Shown: one piece after another, positions 29,259 through 39,229 of the stretch
Layout: each line of letters begins with the position of its first letter
How positions within the stretch are numbered: position 1 is the first letter of the stretch
NCBI GenBank assembly: GCA_030765055.1
Contig: CM060953.1
Span: 97,520,701-97,584,700, forward strand
Direction: 5' to 3'
DNA length: 64,000 nucleotides
Source of the DNA: Mantis religiosa
Lineage: Eukaryota > Arthropoda > Insecta > Mantodea > Mantidae
Notes under the pieces: generated by a model
Told to the model about the DNA's origin: nothing
The model's database searches: none
Seen by the model: only the letters and a program-made list of their open reading frames with translations
Made by a program: the position numbers and the translations under genes

Positions 29259-30829
29259 GTATGCACAATAAGGTGCTGGAAATAATAAAAGGTTAAGATG
29301 TTAAATGGACAGCTGCACAGCACGGGAAACAGCCGTTTTGTTGCCATACATATTTGTAACAAATGTTTTTAGAAAAAATTGCGCTCTAGTGATAATTCAG
29401 ATTGCCTTTAAGTTGAGTTGAAGAAAAATTGCCAACTATCGCAAATAAAAGTCTTACTAATTAGTTGAGCTATATGTGAGCAATTTTGCATTTGTCGTTC
29501 AAATACTATTATAGAGCTAAAATAAAATAGAAGTTTATTACGCAAATGACGTGTGTTCTGAACTACTTTAAATGTGCTTATTCGTTCGTTAGGGCCACCG
29601 TCAACAGAGTTCAGGGACATTGAATTAATTATACATTTATGGTACAGGTATCTTGACTACTAATGTACCCACTACCATTAGACACTGGTACATTTTTATC
29701 TTATGTATTAAAAAATGAAGTTGAACCACCGCTAATTCAGAATATGCATTATAATAGGTCCATAATAGTGTAGCATTTTACTGCTGCGTGCAATCTACCC
29801 TGTATATTGAAACCTTATCTGATGAATGTGACAAAGAATTCCTCTGTATGATATGGGAAGTGAATATATAAGAATATTTTAAACCTTTCTTGAAAATTTC
29901 ATGTTAATTGAGATCTTTAGTAGACTCTGATATAATGGAAGGTAATCATACATTTTTATTACAGAATATTAACACCCCTTTTTGAAAGACGTGGTACTTT
30001 AGTTGTGCACAGCAAGTTTTGTTGTGAAGTTTAATTATCTGTAAGGTGAATGAATGTATTCACCAGCAAGATTAACATTTTTTGGAGTTTTTTAAATAAG
30101 GGCCTAGGTAGGTCCAACACCACAAATAATACATATGGCCCTTTTTTGTAATATAAATTCTTGCTTTGCACTGGATTACTGTTGAAGATAATTCTGTATT
30201 GCAACAGGGAATGAAAGTAGGCAAAATATGCTCTTAAGGCATTTTTGTTAAGCAAATGTTTTAAAATTTTTATTGTAAAGTAGGAAGAGCTGAACTTTGC
30301 TAGCATGACTTACTTTTTCCAACAGCTTATGTGTTTGGATCCAAAGAAATGTTGTATCAAGTACTTATAGTGTGATTGTTGTATCCAATTATTAATTCCC
30401 TTAGCTGCTTATGCTTTGTTTTAAATTGAATACACTTTGTTTTATCATTTATTATTGTTATTTGCTTCAAACCAAACGTTAGCTTTCAAATGCTTTATTG
30501 ACAGAGTTTCTTAATTGCTGATGTGACTTTTTATATACGAGTACACTAATATTATCTGTACTTATACAGTCCTATTTTTCTTGATTTTTTAAATTAAAAC
30601 TTTTATTTTCAGTCTTCAGTAAATGTAATAGCACCTCACAACTGCATCTGTTACAATAAAAAAATGAGGCAACAATTAATCTATGCTTGTATGTCAAATT
30701 TGAACACCAAACAGCATGTAGAACATATTTCGGCCACAGCTTCTTATCCACAGTAATGTCTTGCACCTGTTGCCATATAGTAGGCATTCTGAAATAAATA
30801 ACATTTGGGATTTAGGATTTAGCTGTATT
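29259..30829. other. unassigned intronic DNA
   Basis: AT-rich. Short frames are present but none resemble a known family. Could hold old unrecognisable repeats or intronic regulatory sequence. Confidence 0.5.
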
Positions 30830-31140
30830 GTCTCCTTGGTAAGATTATTTGGCAAACCACCTATAAATACCTGTTAAAAACCAATGGCCATAGTGTAGAT
30901 CTTTATGGGACACCTTTAGTAATAACACCTGCTTCCGAATTTTAAAGATTTATCCTGGTTTTCCAAATTCTATTTGTTATGGAAGATTGAACCAGTTTAT
31001 AGAGACCCGTTTGAATACATAAAATTTTAACTTTTGCAGTAAGAAATTGTGATCTATGCTATATGCCTTAGTTAAATCATAAAATATTTCTAATGGTTGT
31101 TTTCTTATCCAAGGCTGTTACTAATTGAGAAGTTAGCATA
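30830..31140 (-). pseudogene. decayed non-LTR RT fragment
   Basis: On the minus strand, broken frames read QLVTALDKK, then a DLTKAYSIDHNFLLQKLKFY-like block and a degraded GVP-G-LGPL-like block. This is the RT middle of a CR1/Jockey-type element with many stops and frame changes. Only about 300 bp is recognisable. Confidence 0.5.
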
Positions 31141-31607
31141 TATTTAGCATTTTCAGTTGATATTCTTCTCGTGAGGGTGGGTCTTGCTAGTCATATAATC
31201 CACAAATTTCCATGGTTGCATCAACTTGGTAATTACAAATCACAAATAAGCTGTAAAATAAATCAGGGAGAGCATGTTTATTCAGCTGGGACTGTATTTT
31301 CAGGTTTTCCTATCATAACTAGCAAATATGGAGGAGCTACATTAAAGTTAAATCTGGAACCATTCATTTCCATGTTCAAAGAATCATCATATCCATTACC
31401 TGCATTGTCCATTACATGCAATTAGAATCACAGAAAAACAGATCATATTTATAAGTCCTTGCTCTTTTGTTTTGGTGATGTGGCAATAAAATAGTCTCTA
31501 AATCCCTTCATTCACTCAAAGTTTGCCGATATACAGTTTGCGTGTATTAGAACATCAATTATTATTAATTGCTCTTATAAATGGATTCTTTCATTTTGTT
31601 TTAGTCA
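31141..31607. other. unassigned intronic DNA
   Basis: No supported feature. May be continued decay of the RT fragment to its left. Confidence 0.4.
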
Positions 31608-31835
31608 CTTTGGGTGGCTCACTAGAGTAGATGCTGGATTATTGATCCCAGAGTTGCAGGTTCATACCTGGTGCAGACCAATGGCTAGCAAGTGTGCTTA
31701 AATGTGACAGCACCATGCAAGAAGATAGGTACTGAAATTTAAAATCTCCCATGCGATGAAATTCCAGCACTATGGTGGTGCTGATATAATCCTGGCAATG
31801 AAAGTTAATATATTTTGTTTTCTGCTGCTTTACCA
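31608..31835 (+). repeat. possible tRNA-derived SINE (third type)
   Basis: Box A-like TGGCTCACTAGAGTAG and box B-like AGGTTCATACCTGG at tRNA spacing, followed by a body with ATGCAAGAAGATAGG and CTCCCATGCGATG. Single copy in the window, so the call rests on the promoter-like boxes. Confidence 0.5.
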
Positions 31836-32439
31836 TGTTCTCGATTTTTTACTTCTTTTGAGTTTTCTAATACCTGATAAGTATGCAGTTCTGTATTATA
31901 TTATTAGCATACCAAGTAGATATGAATAAACATTACAATTGGAAACTGAAACCTGAAATCTGAAAAACTGCTACAAAATTATAAACATTAAAAAATATCA
32001 ACAAAATTAAAGGTTCAAGTCACATTTCATGTGCTTTGATAACTTTTGTGGGACTAAAGGGTCATTCCATGTTATAGAAAAGGCTACTAGAAATTACAGC
32101 ATAATTTTGAAGATTATTGCATTTATTAACACTTTCAAAATTCTTTATCTTTTGAATATTATAAGGGTGTATCAGAAATACTTTTACAAACTTGGGGTAT
32201 GGTTTCCTTTCACCACAAGAAAAAAAAAAGTGCATATGAACATATGTCCCATAAACTTTTGTTTTCTCATTATTCATATCTTAATGAAAGTGCATTCAAC
32301 AGCTTTTGGGGTCCAACCTTTAATTTCTCATTTCACTTATTGACTCATTGTACTACATACTGTAGATCGCAAAGTGTTGCCATGCAGACTTGTTTACATT
32401 TGTTGTCTGTCTTCAATGCTTCAATTGTGTACATGTGGT
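31836..32439. other. intronic DNA, possibly the 5' end of the neighbouring DNA transposon
   Basis: No coding feature. A GGGTGTATCAGAAATAC stretch at about 32165 resembles the start of a mariner-type terminal repeat, but no matching inverted partner was found to its right. Confidence 0.3.
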
Positions 32440-33095
32440 GAGTTTACTGCACGTGCTTTGTTCAACCACGGCTGAATATTTATTTCGTTAATAAGCAGAC
32501 ATCGATTTTTACGTATGGTTGCACGAATAGTAATGGATGCAAGGCTGCATGCTCTCTCAGATAGTTTCTAGACTAAAACAACCAAGACATCAAATCTTTG
32601 TCTCTGTCATGTTATTGAGTCAGGAACCATTAACACCATGGACTATTGATTGAGAAAGAGCAAGAGTTGCTTGTACACCAGAATGCAAAGAACAATTTTT
32701 ACAGTGTGTCAACAATCCAGGTATCAGTACAAGACAATTGGCTGTGCCATCTGACACATCTTACAGTGCAGTATAGAGGATACTTTACGAGCAGCTCCTG
32801 TATATATATATCATATTCAGCATGTGCAGGGCCTTTCGTCTGCTGATTATCCACCATGGGAGAACTTTGCTGATGGTTTGGAAAAGATGGAATTAGTAAT
32901 TTCCGCAAATTACACTTATTGGCAGATTGTAACCCTTATCCTGTACTTCAGGCTAGACAACAGTTTGGACAACAACAGTTTGCCCTGTAATTGTGGGTCA
33001 TTGTCTGGTAGGACCACAATTCTACCAGCACGTCTTACAGATACTGTCTACAGGGATTTTATTCAGAACACTTTTGCAGACTCATTCTAACTGCA
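32440..33095 (+). pseudogene. Tc1/mariner-type transposase remnant
   Basis: Scattered frames show the helix-turn-helix half of a DDE transposase seen in many insects: NPGISTRQLAV, a TVWRIL-like block, then VQGLSSADYPPWENF near 32825-32868. A later piece, GRTTILPARLTDTVYRDFIQ (33010-33070), belongs to the region between catalytic residues. The catalytic Asp-containing blocks are absent and frames change often. Clearly a dead, internally deleted copy. Confidence 0.65.
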
Positions 33096-33214
33096 TTGGT
33101 GAGATATTTATACTATGCATATTTTAAAATATTGTGCACGCATTGGTAGGTTTTCTAGCTAAAGGCCTCCAATAGCTAACCGGACAGACGTCTTCTTTTG
33201 TACGTGACTGATGT

Positions 33215-33909
33215 ACAGTTACTTTCACTCATTACTTGCATATGGAATAACTTAATGGGGAAACGCAAAGGGCTCTGACAGACTTTTCCGAATTCAAGAG
33301 AAAATCATACGCATAATGACACATTCGAGTTATAGAGCATCATGCAGACCACTTTTTAAAATATAAAGAATTTTGACGCAACCTTGCCTCTATATGTATA
33401 ATCTAGTTCTATATGTGCACAGTAATTATAACAGTTTTCTAAAAAAAATCAACATCATCATGGTCATAACACAAGAGGAAAAAGGGATATAACATACCCT
33501 AGTCATAGGTTAGCACTGCTCGAGAAAAGTCCACAATATATCAGGATTAAAGTATATAATAAATTGCCACAAGCAGTAAGGGAAATCCAAAACCAAAATC
33601 TTTTTAAGAAAACAGTCAAAAGTTTATTCACCAACAAAGCATACTATTCAATTCAGGAATACATGGATGATGCATTGTGATCTCAATTGTATCTTAGTGT
33701 CTGTTCAACTTTAGGAAAACTATATACTCTAGATATTGTACATAATTAATATTCTCGTGCTTTATTATACTTTGTAACATATTGTATTGTAAATATTGTA
33801 GACTTATTTCTGATCTTTAAGTTTAGGTTTAATATTTTGACGAGTCATCAATTTACGAGCACCTGCTCAACTGTGTAAGTGTAATGTGACGAATAAAGTA
33901 TTGTATTGT
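33215..33909 (+). mobile_element. 3' end of a CR1/Jockey-like non-LTR element
   Basis: Broken frames read LLAYGIT-WGN, then QEKIIRIMTHS, CRPLFK, ILTQPCLYMYNL and KVYNKLP-like text. This is the C-terminal domain of a non-LTR ORF2, as in the element at 27404-28840. It ends with AATAAAGTATTGTATTGTAT, a short tandem-repeat tail typical of such elements. 5'-truncated and full of stops. Confidence 0.75.
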
Positions 33910-35217
33910 ATGTCACCTGGTAGAGACATGAGAAAAGTCACTCTTGAACCACATCACATACTTATTAGCTTTGACATACAATTGCTTTTCACTAAGATAC
34001 CAATCAAGGATGCTCTCGTTATAATCCAAGAAAAGATAAAACTCCACCAGCTGCCAGAAGAGTGGACGGATCTAGTACAACACTGCCTCCAAAATAACTT
34101 CATCAGCTTTAAAGACAAAATATACCAATAAACAGAAGACAGTGCCATGGGTTCGCCGTTATCACCAGTAGTAGTCAACCTCTTCCTTGAAGCCTTTGAA
34201 GCTTTTGAAGCCTCCGCAATCAACACAGTAGATTTAAAACCGGCCCTCTGGCTCAGACACATTGAAGACACATTTGTAATCTGGCCACATGGAAGAGACA
34301 AGATCTTGGATTTCCTGAATCACTTGAACAGCTTGCACCCTAACATCCAGTTCACCATGGAACTGGAAGAAAGCAGCAAACTACCCTTCCTGGATGTGCT
34401 AGTAGAAAGAGAGGGAACGAAACTGAAGTTCTCAGTATACTGTAAACACACACACACACACACACACACAGACAGATACCTAGATGCCACATCTCATCAC
34501 CCGCCATCTATTAAACGAGCAGTAGCCAACACACTCTTACACAGGGCCATCTGTATGTGTGATCCAGAGAAACTACCTGGTGAATTAAACCATTTAAAAC
34601 AAGTTTTGGAAGCCAATGGATATCCTGAAATCTATATGATACACCTACAAAAGAACAAGACACAAAAAGAAACCAAAACCAAGACCACAGCATGGCTACC
34701 TTATCTAAAAGAAACGACTGAGAAAATAACAAAACTACTTAAGAAACACAGCATCCAAACTAGATATCAGTCCACCAGAAAACTAAGTTCATTCATGCGA
34801 CCGGTTAAAGATAAATGAGAACCGTTGAATAATGTGGGAATTTATAAAATCGAGTGTGACTGTGGTGCATCATATGTGGGACATACGGGCAGGTCAGTGA
34901 AGGTCAGACGACAAGAGCACATAAGAAGTCAAAAACTAAATCAACCTGAAAAATCAGCATTTACAGAACACGCCATAAACACAGGACACCATATAGATTT
35001 TGATCAAGTAAAATTACTAGCCAAATGTAATAACTATAGACAAAGAATGATTAGAGAAAGCATTGAAATATTTAAAACACATAATAGCTTAAATAGAGAC
35101 AACGGCAGATCTCTGCACACTGTCTGGCAGACACTGATAAGTGCACGTGGATTGAGCTCAGCATCAGCCAATAGGAGCAAAGTAGGCGGTCTGACCACCA
35201 GTACCTCCGAGGCATAA
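33910..35217 (+). pseudogene. PLE reverse transcriptase / GIY-YIG endonuclease, broken
   Basis: RT blocks: ISFDIQLLFTKIPI (DxxxLFTxIP type), an in-frame stop at 34129-34131, then AMGSPLSPVVVNLFLE, and LRHIEDTFVIW where the catalytic Tyr-x-Asp-Asp reads His-Ile-Glu-Asp. The endonuclease block NNVGIYKIECDCGASYVGHT (GIY...YVG) follows after a stop at 34816 and contains the Arg/His/Glu-bearing RRQEH motif. The order RT then GIY-YIG defines Penelope-like elements. Inactive because of stops and the changed catalytic box. Confidence 0.88.
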
Positions 35218-35340
35218 ATAAGCGTGCATTGTCTCCACCGGCACAGTTGCTGTGGAGCTGTCAAGGAAGAGTCCTGAAGAAGCCCTACATAGTTGGGACG
35301 AAACGACCAGAGAAACAACCAAGACGCCGTCCTACCTGGA
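33910..35340 (+). mobile_element. Penelope-like element (PLE) fragment 1
   Basis: Plus-strand PLE: the RT part at 33910-34818, a GIY-YIG endonuclease part at 34825-35217, and a 3' region to about 35340 that contains CTGAAGA ... GAAAC, reminiscent of a PLE hammerhead core but without the usual stem III palindrome. 5'-truncated. It includes an (AC)n run at 34446-34470. Confidence 0.85.
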
Positions 35341-35712
35341 AGACCTAGTTATAATAGGTAAAACAAATGAAGAAAATTAGGAAATCTACAGAACTGAAAC
35401 TGATATTGTAAAAACTAGTGACAATTACTACAGAAGAAATGAAGATGGCTTTCAACTTCATATAGAAGCTGAGAAATATGCCAGGACAAACAATGGAGCT
35501 GCTGTGGTATTTAAAACACGTGGAGAGGAAACGGTAGTGATGCTACATATGGTGATAGAAATACTAAACAAGGACCTTAAAAAAGCTCCTGAAGAAGTAA
35601 AGCAGTTAAGACTAGAAAACAGGAACTTCAAATAAATATTCAGTTATTACAGGAGGATAAATTGTCAAAGTATAAACTTGAAAGAAGCGTAGGAACAGTA
35701 AAGCACAAATTA

Positions 35713-35941
35713 GCACAAAAGTGAATTGAGAAGATATTGACACATTGCTTCACTCACACTGTTTATTCACAGGATATGTTTCAAGAGCTTTGCTCTTATC
35801 AGCTGGTACTCGATTCAGAATCGAGTAGAGAAGAATTGAGTAACAGCTGATGATAAGAGCAAAAGCTCTTGAAACATGTCCTGTGAATAAACAGTGTGAG
35901 TGAAGCAATGTGTCAATATCTTCTCGATTCACTTTTGTGCT
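35713..35941. repeat. inverted pair of PLE terminal-repeat units
   Basis: Left arm (35713-35818, minus) and right arm (about 35835-35940, plus) are near-perfect inverted copies: GTGAATTGAGAAGATATTG against CAATATCTTCTCGATTCAC, with ACAGTGTGAGTGAAGCAATG in each. A 12-bp direct repeat AGGATAAATTGT flanks the region at 35654-35665 and 35942-35953, a possible target-site duplication. The right arm carries a hammerhead motif. The left arm has lost two bases of the core. A third copy is at 63300-63380. Confidence 0.85.
35843..35884 (+). ncRNA. type I hammerhead ribozyme motif
   Basis: Core CTGATGA (35847-35853), one unpaired T, stem II AAGAGC/GCTCTT with an AAAA loop (35855-35870), GAAAC (35871-35875), then the palindromic ACATGT stem III and C as the predicted cleavage base (35880). 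Stem I ACAG/CTGT closes the fold. The short palindromic stem III is the arrangement described for Penelope-element and retrozyme hammerheads, which act as dimers. The extra base before stem II is non-standard. Activity is inferred from sequence only. Confidence 0.75.
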
Positions 35942-36852
35942 AGGATAAATTGTACTCCACAGAAGCAAAAAGGATGCCAAACACCAAGCGTGTAAGTATG
36001 CAAAGCATTGCAACATCAAAATGCTTCGAGATATTAAACAGTTAAAAAGATGAAGTCAAACAGAAGCTAAAAGTGGTACTGAGATGCAAAGACTTCACAA
36101 ATCAAGATACCAGATAATAAATGAACAAAGAAAAAAAGACAAATCCATACCAAAAGGAAAGAACGAGAAGAAGAAAGAAGATGAAAATGCTGCTCAAAGC
36201 GTAAAGATGCTAAAGAAGATGCTGCAAAAGGGAACAAATCATTTGTGCATGGTGAACATGTAAATCGACAAAGTCGAGAAAAGAAGAAATGGCTCGTCCT
36301 ACCCTTAACAGTGCTATGAGTGATAAAAGTGTACTTGTGATTGGTGACTCAATGATTACGAATGTAATTGTGAAAAATGGTGAAAAGAGAGTGTTTGGAG
36401 GCATAAAAGCTGCCCAGTTATCCTCTAAAGTGAAAACCAGTGCAAATATGAAAGTTTACCGGAAGACGCAGAAGTGATAGTGCTACACGTTGACTTAAGA
36501 GGAGCAAAGAGGCCTGAGGAAGTTATGAGTGATGTATACAGCACTATAAGGTCTGCAAAGGAAAGGTATCCAAAAGCAGTAATTGCAGTAAATAGTATAA
36601 TTAAAAGACGAGATGTATGTCAGAACTTTATTCAGAATGTAAATGAAAACATTAGATGGGCATGTGAATCCCTTAAAGGTTATATGTAGATGTGGACAAA
36701 TACCTGGACTGGTCTTGTTTGGGTAGGGATGGACTGAACTTAAATCGCAGGTTAGGTGAAGTTACAAACGATACTGTTGGTATAAAAATTAATATAAAAA
36801 TTATTTGTGGTTGGTTTATTGACACTCGTCACTTACTTTTTCATATATTTAT

Positions 36853-36895
36853 GAGAGACTAGTTTCAAAGGCCCTGGCCTCCATTTTCAATCTCT
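36853..36895 (-). ncRNA. decayed hammerhead motif at the PLE 2 3' end
   Basis: Minus strand: GAGA|TTGAAAA, T, stem II GGAGGCC/GGCCTTT with an AG loop, GAAA, then palindromic ACTAGT and C, followed by TCTC pairing with GAGA. The architecture matches 35843-35884, but the CTGANGA core reads TTGAAAA, so it should not cleave. Confidence 0.65.
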
Positions 36896-38500
36896 TCCCA
36901 ACTGGCAACTGTTATCTGCTCTCTCTGGTGGTGGAACTATGAACTTTTTTGTCAAATTATCTGCTGGCGGGATTTCAAAGTTCATTACGCGATCCTTATT
37001 TTTCCAGATGAATATGTTCTCCCATGTTGTCAATCTATTTTGGTTTATCACTCCTTTTAATAATTTTGGATTTGGATCAATGTCATGGTTTTCATTCCAA
37101 AAATGAAATGCTACTGCTGACTTGTCTTCTTGTTTCAATCTGATGTTTCTAAAGTGTTCTTTGACTCTGGTTTTTAAATTTCTTTTTGTTTGACCTATGT
37201 AGCATTTTTCACAATTCTTGCAATTTATTTGGTATATTCCAGATTTGTTACCTGAAGGAATTTCATCTTTTGTTTTTGAATTTAGTAATTTTAAAATTGA
37301 GTATCTATTAGTAGGTGCCAAGATGATATTTTGTTCCTTGAATATCTTTTTAAATTTATTAAATGTTTTTGGATGATATGTGAATGAACTGAATATGCTG
37401 TTGCTTTCTTTTTCTTTAATAAATGTGGTTGTTTCCTTAATGGTTTTCTTTAGTTTAGATTTTCTAATTTTCTTCAACACCAAACTTTTGTTGTATCCGT
37501 TTTCTTCTGCTATGTGTATTATTGCTTTTTGTTCCTTGAAATATTCTTCTTTTTCCATGGGTATGTTGACTAGTCTGTGTGTAAGGCTGTTTATTATTGC
37601 ATGTTTGTGTGTAATTGGGTTGTGGCTATTATTTTTTATATAATTTTCTGAATGTGTTGGCTTCCTGTAAATTCCAAATTTTATTTTTGTATCATTCCTG
37701 ATGATATTTAGATCCAAGAAAGGTAGTTGTCCATTGATTTCCTTTTCTATTGTGAATTTGATAGTCCTTTCTTGCAGATTGAGTAATTTTAATGCATCAT
37801 CTAAATGTTTACTTGGTACAATTGCAAAGATATCGTCAACATATCTATACCAAACCTTGAAGATCAATGGGAAGGACTTTTTAATTTGTGTTTCAAATGC
37901 ACTCATAAATAAGTTAGCCAAAAAAGGTGAAAGTGGATTGCCCATTGATAGTCCTGATTTCTGCTTGTAGTGTTTTCCATTAAAGCTAAAGAAGTTTTGT
38001 TCAATGCATATTTTTGTTAGCGAAATATATTTTTCTGCTTCTATTGCTTCCATATCAATTGTAGCTAGCCATTTTTTTAACACAGTCTGCAATTTTTCTG
38101 TTGGTATGCTTGGAAATAAAGATGTGACATCAAATGAAACCAGTCTGTCATTTTTGTCCAAATTTATATCTTTGATTTTTTCTACTAAATCTAAAGAGTT
38201 TCTTAAATTTGCACTTTCAAATTTTGGAAAACTATTAAATTTACTTAGTAACCATTTGGCCAAATTATATGTGGGGGCATTTATGCTACTAGTAATAGGT
38301 CTCATGCCTTTCCCTGTTTTATGAATTTTTGGCAGCCCATATACTCTTGGTAATGTTGGATTATCTACTTTAATTTTGTGCAATTCTTTTTTGTTGATTA
38401 TTTTGCTCTCTTTTAGCGTTTTATTTGTGGTTTCAATGCAGTACTTTAATGGATTAGTTTCTACTTTTTGGTAATTACTGTCTTCTAACAAATCTTCCAT
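36887..38500 (-). CDS. PLE reverse transcriptase with GIY-YIG endonuclease
   Basis: 537 codons open. The frame extends upstream without a stop to about 38560 (through a VIYTKADKGNKLVILEK block typical of PLEs). A single frame change near 38565-38575 links it to the N-terminal region at 38580-38930. RT: PRVYGLPKIHKTG, VSFDVTSLFPSIPT, GLSMGNPLSPFLANLFMS, and the catalytic YVDDIFA box near residue 240. C-terminal endonuclease: GIYQINCKNCEKCYIGQTKR, with KEHFRNIR following. Both active-site boxes look intact. It is the best-preserved PLE here, but the 5' truncation and frameshift make it non-autonomous. Confidence 0.9.
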   Translation of the reverse strand: MEDLLEDSNYQKVETNPLKYCIETTNKTLKESKIINKKELHKIKVDNPTLPRVYGLPKIHKTGKGMRPITSSINAPTYNLAKWLLSKFNSFPKFESANLRNSLDLVEKIKDINLDKNDRLVSFDVTSLFPSIPTEKLQTVLKKWLATIDMEAIEAEKYISLTKICIEQNFFSFNGKHYKQKSGLSMGNPLSPFLANLFMSAFETQIKKSFPLIFKVWYRYVDDIFAIVPSKHLDDALKLLNLQERTIKFTIEKEINGQLPFLDLNIIRNDTKIKFGIYRKPTHSENYIKNNSHNPITHKHAIINSLTHRLVNIPMEKEEYFKEQKAIIHIAEENGYNKSLVLKKIRKSKLKKTIKETTTFIKEKESNSIFSSFTYHPKTFNKFKKIFKEQNIILAPTNRYSILKLLNSKTKDEIPSGNKSGIYQINCKNCEKCYIGQTKRNLKTRVKEHFRNIRLKQEDKSAVAFHFWNENHDIDPNPKLLKGVINQNRLTTWENIFIWKNKDRVMNFEIPPADNLTKKFIVPPPERADNSCQLGRD

Positions 38501-38935
38501 CCTCTTTGTGTATTCTTCTTTTTCCAGAATTACTAGTTTATTTCCCTTGTCTGCTTTAGTATAAATAACCGGTTTTAAGAGCTTTTATGATTTGGTTACT
38601 AAAATTCTTTTTCTTTTCATTTTTAATCTCTTCTACTATTTTGGAGCATTTGTTTTTTACTGTGTTTTTACTTTCTTCATTAAGTGTTTGTGTAGCAATT
38701 TGGATGTCAGCAATGTAATCTTCAATTTGGTTGGAATAATCTACACATGTCTTTAAACCTAGATTCAGCATATTCAGTTCTGTTTTTGTAAAATTTTGGT
38801 TTGATAGGTTTACCACATTGTTTAGATGATCTTTTAGGTTATGTTTGTCTTTTTGATTTATCTTTTTAAAAGTGCCTGCTTTCTGGCATAAATTTTTTAA
38901 TTTATTCTGTTGGTATCGTAACACAATACAGTGTG

Positions 38936-39069
38936 CAGGGAAACCAACCTTAGCAGCAGTAGGTGACTTGGGAAAAAAAAAAGCAGTATTAAGAAACTCA
39001 AACACAAAAGAATTCATACAGAACTGTAAACTAGAGCAGCTAACACACAATCATAAACACAGTAAATAA
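38936..39069 (+). pseudogene. C-terminal piece of the CR1-like ORF1
   Basis: Reads KPTLAAVGDLGKKKAVLRNS then KEFIQNCKLEQLTHNHKHSK and a stop, continuing the ORF1 interrupted by PLE 2. It matches in character what I recall as the ORF1 tail of SGNH-bearing non-LTR elements. Its position right at the PLE junction supports insertion into this ORF. Confidence 0.5.
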
Positions 39070-39229
39070 CCAGTTAAATTCACATAATTGTAAGTTAAAC
39101 AGTCTCATTGTTCAGAGTGAACTAAGTAGTACAGTAATACCTTCCCAAACAAGTAGCATAGCAAAGGGAAATAAAAATTCTACTCATAAACAAGAAAATA
39201 ATTTACCAGGACCTCAAATTGTTTCACTT

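Larger units (their letters stand above)
35350..36770 (+). pseudogene. CR1-like ORF1 with SGNH/GDSL-type hydrolase domain
   Basis: Broken frames. The hydrolase part opens with VLVIGDSMITNV (Gly-Asp-Ser block; 36330-36365), continues with VLHVDLRGAKRPEEVMSDVY, where the family usually has a Gly-x-Asn block that is degraded here, then SAKERYPKAVIAV. It ends in a frame-shifted GRDGLNLN-like block near 36725-36745, the Asp-x-x-His region of SGNH enzymes. Such esterase-like ORF1 domains are known from CR1-group elements. Stops at 36474 and 36687 kill it. Upstream text (35390-35640) is Lys/Glu-rich and probably coiled-coil. Confidence 0.65.
36790..38935 (-). mobile_element. Penelope-like element (PLE) 2, nearly complete coding part
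   Basis: Minus-strand PLE inserted into the ORF1 of the CR1-like element, whose reading resumes at 38936. Contains RT and GIY-YIG endonuclease in one mostly open frame, then a 3' region with a decayed hammerhead (36853-36895). The 5' end at about 38935 is truncated, and left/right borders are accurate to roughly 10 bp. Confidence 0.9.

Noticed and set aside
35262..35315. Hammerhead ribozyme in the 3' region of PLE fragment 1 (CTGAAGA ... GAAAC)
   Set aside because: Stem II pairs over only three bases and there is no palindromic stem III with a cleavage C. Kept only as a reminiscence of the PLE motif.
36289..36689. Host GDSL-type lipase gene
   Set aside because: The domain is broken by stops and lies in order with endonuclease and RT pieces of a CR1-like element.
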